Shown here one piece after another: positions 17,434-25,749 of a stretch of 64,000 nucleotides of DNA. The DNA is taken from positions 2,728,001-2,792,000 of the forward strand of contig OZ220709.1 of assembly GCA_965116665.1 (NCBI GenBank), written 5' to 3'. Source of the DNA: Aldehydirespirator sp965116665. Its GTDB lineage: Bacteria > Actinomycetota > Acidimicrobiia > Acidimicrobiales > Aldehydirespiratoraceae. The position numbers and the translations under genes are program-made. The first letter of the stretch is position 1. Each line of letters begins with the position of its first letter. The notes under the pieces were generated by a model, which did no database searches, was not told the DNA's origin, and saw nothing but the letters and a program-made list of their open reading frames with translations.

Positions 17434-18336
17434 ATGGACACGCTGCAGCGCTACCGGGCCCGGCTGGGGGCTTCGGTAAGCGGGCTGTTCTCCCACGGGG
17501 AGATGCCGTTGCAGCGCACCGCCGACCATCCCGGCGACCCGGGGCTGTGCGGGCCGGGGTCGGTCAGCTGGAAGGCGATCGGCGACGTCAGCGTGTTCGT
17601 GGGCGCCATCCGGGCCCTGCTAATCCAGGCCGCCCATCCCGAGGCGGTTGCCGGCGTCGACGACCACAGCCGCTACCGCGACGACCCGATGGGCCGCCTG
17701 AACCGCACCGCGTTCTATGTCACGTCGGCCACGTTCGGGGCCATGCCCGAGGTGGAGGAGGCGGTAGACCGGGTCCGGGCCGCCCACCAGGGTGTCAGCG
17801 GCACCTCGCACCGGGGGGTGGCCTACGACGCCTCTAACCCCGAGCTGGGCGCCTGGGTGCACAACACCCTCACCGAGTCGTTCCTTACGTCGTACCGCGA
17901 GTTCGGCTTGGGGCTCACAGAGGCCGAGGCCGACCGGTTCGTGGTCGAGCAGTCCCAGGTGGGGGCCATGCTCGGGGCGGCTCCCCTTCCCCAGACCGCG
18001 GCCGACCTGCACGCATGGGTCCGAACCCACCCGGCGCTGGCGCCAAGCCCCGGCATGCGATCTGCCGTGGACTTCCTGCGGCAGCCGCCCCTGCCCGCCC
18101 GCCAGCGCTTCGGCTACGCGGTGCTGATGCAGGGGGCCATCACCACCATGCCCCCCGAGCTCACCACCGTCCTCGGCCTCGAGGCCCGCCCCGGTGCCCG
18201 CCTGAGCGCGACCGCGCTACTGCGGTTCTTGCGCTGGGGTCTGCGCAACAGCCCCTCATGGCGGGCCGCGCTGGACCGCTGCGGCGCCCCCTACGACCCC
18301 TCCAAGTTCCGGGAGATGCCCGACCGTGACCGCTGA
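17434..18336 (+). CDS. MpaB / DUF2236-family haem oxygenase
   Basis: The 300-residue protein belongs to the family of latex-clearing protein and fungal MpaB (DUF2236). The signature SWKAIGDVSVFVGAIRALLI is followed by QAAHPEAVAGVDDHSRYRDD and PMGRLNRTAFYVTSATFG, with the conserved histidines expected to hold haem b. Known members cleave double bonds of isoprenoid chains oxidatively; the substrate here is not known. The stop overlaps the start of the truncated haemoglobin gene by 11 bases, suggesting they act together or at least are co-translated. Confidence 0.85.
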   Translation: MDTLQRYRARLGASVSGLFSHGEMPLQRTADHPGDPGLCGPGSVSWKAIGDVSVFVGAIRALLIQAAHPEAVAGVDDHSRYRDDPMGRLNRTAFYVTSATFGAMPEVEEAVDRVRAAHQGVSGTSHRGVAYDASNPELGAWVHNTLTESFLTSYREFGLGLTEAEADRFVVEQSQVGAMLGAAPLPQTAADLHAWVRTHPALAPSPGMRSAVDFLRQPPLPARQRFGYAVLMQGAITTMPPELTTVLGLEARPGARLSATALLRFLRWGLRNSPSWRAALDRCGAPYDPSKFREMPDRDR

Positions 18337-18853
18337 GCCAGACGCCGACACGCAGGCCACCGGCCACGGCGAACCCGCGGAAGGCGAGAGCGAGGGCGAC
18401 AGCTTCTCGGCGGGGGTGAGCCTGAAGGGATCGCTGCGCGAAGCCATGTCGGCGCCGCCGACTGTGTATGAGATCGTTGGCGGCCAGCACTTCTTCGACG
18501 AGTTGGTCGACCGGTTCTACGACGCGGTCGAGGACGATCCGCTGCTGCGGCCGATGTACCCGAGGGACATGGGGCCGTCCCGGCGGCGCCTGGCCGGCTT
18601 CCTGGCCCAGTACTGGGGAGGGCCCCCGCATTACAGCGAGGAGCGGGGCCATCCCCGGCTGCGGATGCGGCACTTCCCCTTCGCCATCGGTCGGCCCGAG
18701 CGGGACGCCTGGATGGCCCACATGACGGCGTCGCTCGACGCGGCCGTCATCGCCGACGGCACCGGCCGACCCCTGCCCGACGAGATCCGGGCCGCCATGT
18801 TCGACCACTTCGACAACGCGGCCACCCATATCGTCAACCAGCCGGCGAGCTAG
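18326..18853 (+). CDS. Truncated haemoglobin, group II-like
   Basis: The globin core starts at TVYEIVGGQHFFDELVDRFY and runs through AVEDDPLLRPMYP, FLAQYWGGPPHYSEERGHPR, the proximal histidine in RLRMRHFPFAIG and the G-helix tryptophan in RDAWMAHM. This is the group II (GlbO) pattern; such globins bind O2 or NO. From the GTG at 18326 the protein has 175 residues with a 40-residue acidic, low-complexity N-terminus. An ATG at 18446 would give a normal-length 135-residue globin. The overlap with the oxygenase gene favours the long form, but the start is unsettled. Confidence 0.88.
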   Translation: MTAEPDADTQATGHGEPAEGESEGDSFSAGVSLKGSLREAMSAPPTVYEIVGGQHFFDELVDRFYDAVEDDPLLRPMYPRDMGPSRRRLAGFLAQYWGGPPHYSEERGHPRLRMRHFPFAIGRPERDAWMAHMTASLDAAVIADGTGRPLPDEIRAAMFDHFDNAATHIVNQPAS

Positions 18854-18876
18854 CGCGACGCGCCCGAGCCCCACCT

Positions 18877-18923
18877 TTCTTGATGTAGTTGACCTCACAG
18901 GAGGCGGTCAACTACATCAAGAA
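18877..18923. terminator. Perfect 18-bp inverted repeat between convergent genes
   Basis: TTCTTGATGTAGTTGACC (18877-18894) and its exact reverse complement (18906-18923) are separated by 11 bases. The right arm covers the stop codon of the minus-strand amidohydrolase gene. The arms are not GC-rich in this GC-rich genome and there is no T-run. A bidirectional terminator is the simplest reading. Confidence 0.55.
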
Positions 18924-20602
18924 CGAGTCGGTGGGGTCAGAAGGTGGCGGCCACCGAAGGACTTGGGCGGGTGGATGCGGCCCTCGTGGTGCACCAGGTC
19001 GCCGTGGACCCACACCGCGTCGATGCCGTCGGGCGGGATCAGCGGCTCCTCGTAGCTGTTGCAGTCGGTGACCCGCTCCCAGTCGAACAGCACCAGCGAG
19101 GCGTCGGCTCCTTCCCGCAGCACGGGGCTCGGCAGGCCCATGAACTCGCACGGCAGCACCGCCAGCCGATGAACGATCTCGGCCACACCGATGCCCAGCT
19201 CCCGGGCCATGCGAAGGGCCTTGGGGAACGACCCGATCGAGCGGGGATGGGGCTTCTGGCCCGGCCCGGGCATCAGCCCGTCGGTGCACAGCGCCATGTT
19301 CGGGCGACGGAAGAACCTCTCCACGGTGGCCTCGTTGCCGTAGTGGCTGATGATGGAGACCTCGCCCCGGTTGTGCAGGAAGAAGTCGCACACCGCGTCG
19401 TGGGCCTCGATGGAGGACATGTCGGTGATCCCCTCGGCCCGAACCACGTCCGAGAAGCGCTTGCCCAGGTAGTCGTCGCCCACCCCTTCAAGCACCCCCG
19501 CGATCTGGATGCCCTCCAGGCCCCCGCAGAAGGCCACGAAGTTGTCCCATCCCGAGCCGTCGCCGTAGATCTTCTCGAAGGCGAACTTGCGGACGTCGTC
19601 GTCGCTCAGCCGGGCTATGAACTCGGCCCGGGTGCCCGAGCGCACCTCGGGCGGGAACAGGGTGTCAGCCGTCGTGCTGCCCGCGGTGTAGGGGTACATG
19701 TTGGCCATCGTGGGGATCGAGCCGGCGGCGTCGTTCAGCCGGTCGGCCACGTCGCCGAACCGGTCCCAGTTGCGACGTCCGGCGATCTTGGAGTGCTCGC
19801 TGCAGTACCCCCCACCGCCCTCGACCGCGGCCGTTATCACCTCGTCGAGCGCTTCGATGATGTCGTCGCTCTCAGACCGGAGATGTGGGTACAGGGCGCC
19901 CGGCTTGACCTCGTTGAAGGCCCGCACGAGGGAGGTGATCTCACGCTGGTCGGAGTAGACGGCCGGGTTGTAGACGAGCCCGGTGGACAGCCCGAGGCAC
20001 CACGGCGCCTCGCGCCGCACGACCTCGGCCATGGCCCGGATCTGTTCGTCGTCGGCGACCCGGTCGAGGTTGCCCATGGCCGTGCGCCGGACCGCGCTGT
20101 GGCCCAGGTGCATGCCCAGGTCGGTGACGGAGCGGCCCCGGTGCCAGGCCATGAACTCCTCCACCGTCGACCACGGCCAGTCGAGGCCGCCGGCGGGATC
20201 GTCCCCCTCCGGGTCGCCCGGCGGGCCGGCCATGCCGTCGAGGGGGACCAGTTGGGCCGCGTACTCGGCCCGCTGGTCCGGCGCCACCGGTGCCGGCGAC
20301 AGGCCGTCCACGCCGCAGATGCGCTTGGTGACCCCGCCGCGCACCGCCATCTCGCAGCTGATCGGGATGCCGTGCTCGCCTATGCGGGTGCCGGCCAGCG
20401 CGCCATGATTGTGAGTGTCGACGAAGCCGGGGGCCAGAACCCGGCCGCCCGCGTCGATGGTGCGGTCCGCTCCCGCCGCCGCGCTGGGCGGCACCGAGCC
20501 CAAGTTCACGACCCGGTCGCCGTCGATCAGCGCGTCGCCACGGAAAGGCTCCGTCGCCCCGTCGCCGGTGACGATGAGCGCATCGGTGATCAGGTGACGC
20601 AC
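18917..20602 (-). CDS. Amidohydrolase, N-acyl-D-amino-acid deacylase-like
   Basis: The 561-residue protein has the amidohydrolase N-terminus (LIVTGDGATEPFRGDALIDG), the metal motif GRVLAPGFVDTHNHGA, LGLSTGLVYNPAVYSDQREI as in D-aminoacylases, and the closing segment EGADASLVLFDWERVTD. Members hydrolyse N-acyl-D-amino acids or related cyclic amides in the cytoplasm. Several classical D-aminoacylase residues are hard to align by eye, so substrate is open. The GTG at 20602 has TACGGT ending 6 bases upstream, which supports a leaderless start. Confidence 0.82.
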   Translation of the reverse strand: MRHLITDALIVTGDGATEPFRGDALIDGDRVVNLGSVPPSAAAGADRTIDAGGRVLAPGFVDTHNHGALAGTRIGEHGIPISCEMAVRGGVTKRICGVDGLSPAPVAPDQRAEYAAQLVPLDGMAGPPGDPEGDDPAGGLDWPWSTVEEFMAWHRGRSVTDLGMHLGHSAVRRTAMGNLDRVADDEQIRAMAEVVRREAPWCLGLSTGLVYNPAVYSDQREITSLVRAFNEVKPGALYPHLRSESDDIIEALDEVITAAVEGGGGYCSEHSKIAGRRNWDRFGDVADRLNDAAGSIPTMANMYPYTAGSTTADTLFPPEVRSGTRAEFIARLSDDDVRKFAFEKIYGDGSGWDNFVAFCGGLEGIQIAGVLEGVGDDYLGKRFSDVVRAEGITDMSSIEAHDAVCDFFLHNRGEVSIISHYGNEATVERFFRRPNMALCTDGLMPGPGQKPHPRSIGSFPKALRMARELGIGVAEIVHRLAVLPCEFMGLPSPVLREGADASLVLFDWERVTDCNSYEEPLIPPDGIDAVWVHGDLVHHEGRIHPPKSFGGRHLLTPPTRS

Positions 20603-20608
20603 GGCCTC

Positions 20609-20614
20609 ACCGTA
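20609..20614 (-). promoter_or_regulatory. Probable -10 element for the amidohydrolase gene
   Basis: TACGGT on the minus strand ends 6 bases before the GTG at 20602, with no ribosome binding site between. Confidence 0.45.
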
Positions 20615-20682
20615 TCCGAGCCCGCCCGTGCATCTTGACGGTCGGCCAGCGGTTCCGATGCGTGGCCGGCGCTACCACGGGG

Positions 20683-20985
20683 CTAGGCCTTGCGGACTCC
20701 GGTGAGGGTGAAGGTGCCCACGGATCCCCAGAACGTGCCGGTGAGGCTGTCGCCGGCAACCGTGGCGGTGACCGTCAGGTCGAACTCTCCCATCGGCATC
20801 AGGACCGTGGCCGCGAACGTCACGTCGTCGCCGTCGTAGACGAGATCACGGATCTCAATCGTGCCGAAATCGACGTCGACCGCGCCCGTCCCGTCAGCGT
20901 TCAGCACCGCTTCAGGACTCATCTCCCCTATGGGGGTCACGAAGTTGAGAATCCAAGTGCCCACCGCGGCGGGTGTGTCGCTCAT
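20683..20985 (-). CDS. Small beta-rich conserved hypothetical protein
   Basis: The 100-residue protein has alternating hydrophobic residues of a small beta-barrel: WILNFVTPIGEM, GTGAVDVDFGTIEIRDLVYD, GEFDLTVTATVAGDSLTGTF and GTFTLTGVRKA. This GxW...TPxG pattern resembles a small domain in hypothetical proteins and appended to hydrolases; I cannot assign a function. AAAGGACGG stands before the ATG. It has no signal peptide. It lies between the amidohydrolase (same strand, upstream of that gene) and the divergent reductive-dehalogenase-like gene. Confidence 0.65.
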   Translation of the reverse strand: MSDTPAAVGTWILNFVTPIGEMSPEAVLNADGTGAVDVDFGTIEIRDLVYDGDDVTFAATVLMPMGEFDLTVTATVAGDSLTGTFWGSVGTFTLTGVRKA

Positions 20986-21132
20986 CGAGCCGTCCTTTCT
21001 GGCGACCGGACGATTGTACGCTGCCCCGTCAGCCGGCCAGTCATACCGAGACCGTCACGGGTGGCATCTCACCAAGCTATGGCGACATGATGGGCGGCTC
21101 CGGCCCAGCACGCGCGGCACCCGCCTCCGACT

Positions 21133-21159
21133 CCCCGAATGATCGACGAGCAATCGGGG
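21133..21159. other. Hairpin in the divergent intergenic region upstream of the dehalogenase-like gene
   Basis: CCCCGA pairs with TCGGGG, followed inward by an A-A mismatch and a TG/CA step, leaving a 9-base loop. It ends about 48 bases before the GTG at 21208. No cobalamin riboswitch signature is visible around it. Confidence 0.3.
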
Positions 21160-21207
21160 CTGCCGTCGGGCAGTCCGATTCCAGTCGCTGACTAGGCTGG
21201 CCAGTCG

Positions 21208-23310
21208 GTGAGGCTGTTCTCGCACCGCAAACGGCCGGTCCACCTCGGCCCGTACCCGCTGGAGCGGCTGCCCCGCCTGGACGCGGCCGACGCCCAACCC
21301 CTGGGCTCAGGCGCTGAGCGGCTGCCTCCCCCGCAGGCCGAGGCCGAGTCGCCCGGCCCTCGATCGGCTGCCCACGCCTACCGGCTGTACCTGGACCTGT
21401 TCGACGGTCAGCGCCTTGGCGAGGTCGCTCCGGAGGCGCCGACCCCGGACGACCCGGTCGAGACCGCCAACAACTTGAAGGCGGGGCTCTACTTCCTCGA
21501 CGCCGACATGGTCGGCTGCGGGCTGATAGGTGACGATGCGTGGACCGGCGACCGGCGCGACCACCGGTACGCGGTGGTCATCCTCATCGCCTTCAGCCGC
21601 AAGCTGCCCAAGGAATGTCCCGGCGACGACTGGATCGACGGGACCCGCCGGATCAACGCCGACCTTCGGGCCGCGGAGCTGGCGGTGATCACCGCGTCCT
21701 ACATCCGCAACCTCGGCCACGACGCGGTGGCCCACACACCCAGCAGCACCGACCTCGACCTTCACCGGGTGGCGTTGCAGGCCGGTCTGGTGGAAGTGAG
21801 GGGAACCGAGTTGAGAGCCCCCTACCTGAAGTGCGGGTTCGCGCTGTCGGCGGTCAGCACCGACTGGGAGTTGGCCCCCGACCGCCCGCTGGCCCGTCGC
21901 GGGCCGCGGGCCGCGCTGCGCAGCACCGCCGGTCCGGGCTGGCTGCTGGGCCGGGGCGGCACCCGGGCCGGCATCGGCCGGCTCAACGGCGACCGCCGGC
22001 CCCTGCACATGGGCCGCTACCCGATGGAGCGCATCAAGCGGGTGGACGGGCCCACCACGCTGGTCATCGAGGACGAGGTGCCCAGGGTGCCGGTTCGGGC
22101 CGGCGGCTTCCCCCGAGCGGCCAACGGCGACATGGGTCCCAAGTTCCTCGCCGACGTGAAGGTGTTCGCCTGGAAGACGCCCCAGGCTCAGGCCTACGTG
22201 CACCAGATCGACGCCATGGTGCCCTACCAGGACGGGGAGGTGACCGCCGAGACCGAGCCCGACAGCACCGATCCGGGCCGCAACGCGGACGCCCTCAAGG
22301 CGCTGGCCCACCACCTGGGCGGCGACATGGCCGGAGTGTGCCGGGTGCCGACCTACGCCTGGTACTCGCACCGCAAGGACGGCTCCGTGGTGGACCCGTA
22401 CCACCCCAACGCGCTGGTGATCCTGCTCGACCAGGGGTACGAGACCATGGAGGGCGCCAGCGGCGACGACTGGGTGAGCGGCGCCCAGTCGATGCGGGCC
22501 TACATGCGGGGCGCCCAGATAGCGGGGATTATCGCGGCCCACATCCGTTCACTGGGCTATGGCGCCCGCAGCCACACCAACAGCGACTCCGACGTGCTGC
22601 ACATCCCGCTGGTGCTGCACGCCGGCCTCGGCGAACTGAGCCGCATCGGGGAGCTGGTCCTCAATCCCTTCGTGGGCCCGAGGTTCAAGTCGGTCGTGGT
22701 CACCACCGACATGCCGGTCACGCCCGACCGCCACATCGACTTCGGGCTCCAGGACTTCTGCTCCAAGTGCACCAAGTGCGCCCGGGAGTGCCCGTGCGCG
22801 GCCATCCCCTTCGGCGACAAGATCATGTTCAACGGGGCCGAGATGTGGAAGCCCGACGTCGAGCGGTGCACCAAGTACCGGCTGGGCAACCTGCGGGGAT
22901 CGGCCTGCGGGCGCTGCATGAAGACCTGCCCGTTCAACATCGAGGGCGTGCTGGCCGAGAGGGCCCTGCTGTGGGCAGCCATCAAGCTGCCATTCACCCG
23001 CCGCTGGCTGGCCCGGCTCGACGACAAGGTCGGCAACGGCTCCATCAACCCCGTCAAGAAGTGGTGGTGGGACCTGGAGTGGCGCGACGGCCGGACCATC
23101 GTGCCCCCCAAGGGCACCAACGCCCGCAACCTGGACCCCGACGGCGACAAGGTGGCCACCCGCCAGCAGATCGCCCTCTACACCGCCGACATGCTCCCGC
23201 CCGGCGACGCCGTCGGCGTACCGGTCAAGCTCGTCCGCAAGGAGGCCCTGGTCCGGGCCGGGGCGACCGAGACCCCGGCCCAGGCCCGGGACCGGGTCGG
23301 CCGCGACTAG
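21208..23310 (+). CDS. Reductive-dehalogenase-like cobalamin Fe-S protein with internal duplication
   Basis: The 700-residue protein ends with two 4Fe-4S motifs, CSKCTKCARECPCAAIP near residue 518 and CGRCMKTCPFNIEG near 567, as in reductive dehalogenases. The cobalamin-domain module occurs twice: LGPYPLERLPRLDAADAQPL starts the first and MGRYPMERIKRVDGPTTLVI the second. Each copy continues with an equivalent GDDWxxG and a HTxSxxD block (HTPSSTDLD, HTNSDSDVL). Only the second copy is followed by Fe-S motifs. No twin-arginine signal is present, so it is probably cytoplasmic and catabolic or biosynthetic rather than respiratory. The substrate need not be halogenated. TAGGCT 9 bases before the GTG may be the -10. 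Confidence 0.8.
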   Translation: MRLFSHRKRPVHLGPYPLERLPRLDAADAQPLGSGAERLPPPQAEAESPGPRSAAHAYRLYLDLFDGQRLGEVAPEAPTPDDPVETANNLKAGLYFLDADMVGCGLIGDDAWTGDRRDHRYAVVILIAFSRKLPKECPGDDWIDGTRRINADLRAAELAVITASYIRNLGHDAVAHTPSSTDLDLHRVALQAGLVEVRGTELRAPYLKCGFALSAVSTDWELAPDRPLARRGPRAALRSTAGPGWLLGRGGTRAGIGRLNGDRRPLHMGRYPMERIKRVDGPTTLVIEDEVPRVPVRAGGFPRAANGDMGPKFLADVKVFAWKTPQAQAYVHQIDAMVPYQDGEVTAETEPDSTDPGRNADALKALAHHLGGDMAGVCRVPTYAWYSHRKDGSVVDPYHPNALVILLDQGYETMEGASGDDWVSGAQSMRAYMRGAQIAGIIAAHIRSLGYGARSHTNSDSDVLHIPLVLHAGLGELSRIGELVLNPFVGPRFKSVVVTTDMPVTPDRHIDFGLQDFCSKCTKCARECPCAAIPFGDKIMFNGAEMWKPDVERCTKYRLGNLRGSACGRCMKTCPFNIEGVLAERALLWAAIKLPFTRRWLARLDDKVGNGSINPVKKWWWDLEWRDGRTIVPPKGTNARNLDPDGDKVATRQQIALYTADMLPPGDAVGVPVKLVRKEALVRAGATETPAQARDRVGRD

Positions 23311-23324
23311 CCGCGGTTAAACGC

Positions 23325-24410
23325 CTAGCAGAGCGTGTGGGCAAACATCGTCACGTCGCGGGCTGAGGCGGCGTAGACCTCCGGCATGGCGCTCGGCATC
23401 AGCAAGTCGCCGGCGTGGCACGTTCCGTTGACGGTGCGGCTGTAGGTGGGCACGCCCGCCTGCACCAGCTTGCGGTAGTAGTCGAGGCCCTCGTCTCGCA
23501 GCGGGTCGAGTTCGTTGACCGAGACCGCATGGGGCGGCATGCCCCTCAGGTCGTCCACCGAGGCGTGCCACGGCCAGGCCAGCGGGTTGGTCAGGTTGGC
23601 TCCGCCCGGATCGTAGGCCTCCACGAAGTACCCCATGAGGTCGCTGGCCAGGAAGTAGCCGTCGTTCTCGTGCAGTGAGGCCAGCCCGGGCGGCGGGCTG
23701 GCGTAGGTGCCGGATATGTACGGGCACTGGGCATATACCCCGTCGATCATGTCCAGGCGGCCTTCCTGGCGGGCCTTCAGCGATGTGGCCAGCGTGAGGT
23801 TCCCGCCGCCGGACTCGCCCGACACCACCAGCTTCGACACCCCGAGATCCTCCCGGTGGGCGTGCATCCATTCCAGCGCCGAGGTGCAGTCGTTGAGGGC
23901 TGCCGGGAACGGATGGCAGCCGAGCGCTCCCGCGGCGTTGCGGAACTCCACCCCGACCACGACCAGGCTCCGAGCCAGCTCGTCACGCCAGCGCCGGTAG
24001 TTGACGTCGGCCGCGGTGAGGATCACCATGCCGCCGCCGTGGATGTGCAGGACCCCGGGGCGGGGGCCGGTGTCGCCGGCCGGGCGATGGATGTACAGGG
24101 TTATGTCGTTGCCGTCGACGCCGGTGATGACCTCGGTGCTCGACTCCACGCCCTCGACCGGTGCGAGCGGTTCGAACATGCCGTTGAAGACCTGCTGGAA
24201 GCCGGGCTCGCCCAGAGCGGCCAGGGCCCGGATGTCGTCGAGCGACGAGTCGGCGCTGAGCGGAACCGGGTCGGCCCGACCGGCCATACCCAGAGGCTCC
24301 AGAACCGCCACCATGCGGGGGTCCGACCGCGGGTCCGTGGCCAGGGTCAAGTCGGGGTCGCCCAGCCGTCCCGGGAGGTTGGGCCTCACCGTCGTCATCG
24401 TGTCCGTCAT
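23325..24410 (-). CDS. Alpha/beta hydrolase fold-3 esterase (hormone-sensitive lipase family)
   Basis: The 361-residue protein has the oxyanion motif LHIHGGGMV, the nucleophile motif VSGESGGGNL, the acid in VNELDPLRDEG and the histidine in NGTCHAGDLL, a complete catalytic triad of the bacterial HSL family. It should hydrolyse short-chain esters or lactones. The ATG at 24410 is preceded by AGGAGGGAG at good spacing, so upstream codons in the same frame are not used. Its stop is 14 bases from the stop of the convergent dehalogenase-like gene. Confidence 0.88.
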   Translation of the reverse strand: MTDTMTTVRPNLPGRLGDPDLTLATDPRSDPRMVAVLEPLGMAGRADPVPLSADSSLDDIRALAALGEPGFQQVFNGMFEPLAPVEGVESSTEVITGVDGNDITLYIHRPAGDTGPRPGVLHIHGGGMVILTAADVNYRRWRDELARSLVVVGVEFRNAAGALGCHPFPAALNDCTSALEWMHAHREDLGVSKLVVSGESGGGNLTLATSLKARQEGRLDMIDGVYAQCPYISGTYASPPPGLASLHENDGYFLASDLMGYFVEAYDPGGANLTNPLAWPWHASVDDLRGMPPHAVSVNELDPLRDEGLDYYRKLVQAGVPTYSRTVNGTCHAGDLLMPSAMPEVYAASARDVTMFAHTLC

Positions 24411-24530
24411 CGTCGTCTCCCTCCTGGACCCGGCCGGCCCGTAGGTGGGCCGCACCCTAACCCGCCGGCGGTCGGCACGACGGTAGAGCGGGACACTGGG
24501 CCCGTAGCGGGCTGTTGACGGCGCTTGGGG

Positions 24531-24536
24531 CAGACT
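24531..24536 (+). promoter_or_regulatory. Possible -10 element for the MFS transporter pair
   Basis: CAGACT ends 7 bases before the GTG at 24544. It departs from TANNNT at the first base. The same CAGACT stands 6 bases before the hisC start at 1513. Confidence 0.35.
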
Positions 24537-24543
24537 CCCCGCC

Positions 24544-25749
24544 GTGAATGGCCCGGAAGACCGCATGGGGCGCACGGAGTTCATCTGTTACGTGGCGCTA
24601 TTGAGCGCCATGGTCGCTCTGGCCATCGACATGCTGCTGCCCGCATTCGAACAGATGCGGGCCGCGTTCAACCTCCCCGAGGACTCCACCAGCCTGGCCC
24701 TGACGATGACCCTGTTCTTCATGGGTGTGGCTGTGGGCACGCTGTTCTACGGACCGATCTCCGACGCGGTCGGACGCAAGCGGGTCGTGCTGGCCAGCAC
24801 GATCATGTATGCGGTGGCTGCCATGGTGGCCGCGCTGGCGCCGTCGCTGGCGGTCGTGTACGCCAGCCGCTTCGCCTGGGGCCTGGCCGCCGCCGGGCCG
24901 CGCACCCTGTCTCAGACCATCGTCCGGGACCGCTTCACCGGCACAGCCATGGCCCGCGTCATGACACTGGTCCAGGCTGTCTTCTTCATCGGGCCGATCG
25001 TGGCCCCGGTCATCGGGAAGGTCCTAGTGGAGTTCGGCTCCTGGCGCTGGGTGATGGCCTTCGGCGTGTTCACCGGGCTGGTTGCGCTGCTGTGGTCGGT
25101 GCGTCTGGCCGAGAGCCTCGCTCCAGAGGCCCGCCGGCCCCTGCGGCTCGGTGCCGTGCTCGTCGGCTTCCGTACCGTGCTACGCAACCGCACCGCCACC
25201 GGCTACATGCTGGCCAACACCTTCGTGTTCGCGGCGTTCTACTCGTTCCTGGCCAGCACCGAGCTGATCTTCTCGGCCGTGTACGGCCAGCCGGAGTGGT
25301 TCGTGCCGTACTTCACCGCCATGAGCGTGGCCGCCGCGCTCACCGCCGTGGGCATCAATCGGGTGCTGCGCTCCATCGAGGCGAGACGGGTCGCGCTCAG
25401 AGCGGGGATGACCTTCTCGGCGGTGTCGGCAGCGCTGCTGGGCGTCGCCGTCGCAGGCAACGGCGTCCCTCCGCTGCTGACCTGGCTGACGCTGTTCAGC
25501 ATCGCCAACTGCTGCCATACGGCGTTCTTCCCGACATGCATCAGCCTCGCGCTGGAGCCGATGGGAAAGCTCGCGGGCACCGCTTCGTCGGTGATCGTCT
25601 TCAGCACGTCGATGCTGGGGGCGCTGCTGGCCTCCTTCACCGACCGGGCCATCGAGGACACCGTCATGCCGATCAGCATCGCCTACCTCGGCTACAGCCT
25701 GATCGCGCTGGCCTGCCAGTTCTGGGCCCGGGGCGGCGCGTCGCCGTGA
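24544..25749 (+). CDS. MFS drug-resistance transporter, Bcr/CflA type (tandem copy 1)
   Basis: The 401-residue protein has twelve predicted membrane segments and the MFS signature between helices 2 and 3, YGPISDAVGRKRVV. FVWG-like and RAAGAAGP-like family features appear as RFAWGLAAAGPRTLSQTIVRDR. The start ALLSAMVALAIDMLLPAFEQM is typical of the Bcr/CflA proton-driven exporters. Its stop overlaps the GTG of the next gene by 4 bases. Exported compound is unknown. Confidence 0.87.
   Translation: MNGPEDRMGRTEFICYVALLSAMVALAIDMLLPAFEQMRAAFNLPEDSTSLALTMTLFFMGVAVGTLFYGPISDAVGRKRVVLASTIMYAVAAMVAALAPSLAVVYASRFAWGLAAAGPRTLSQTIVRDRFTGTAMARVMTLVQAVFFIGPIVAPVIGKVLVEFGSWRWVMAFGVFTGLVALLWSVRLAESLAPEARRPLRLGAVLVGFRTVLRNRTATGYMLANTFVFAAFYSFLASTELIFSAVYGQPEWFVPYFTAMSVAAALTAVGINRVLRSIEARRVALRAGMTFSAVSAALLGVAVAGNGVPPLLTWLTLFSIANCCHTAFFPTCISLALEPMGKLAGTASSVIVFSTSMLGALLASFTDRAIEDTVMPISIAYLGYSLIALACQFWARGGASP

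Noticed and set aside
20986..21207. Cobalamin riboswitch before the dehalogenase-like gene
   Set aside because: No B12-box-like sequence or matching multi-stem layout is visible; only a short hairpin is present.
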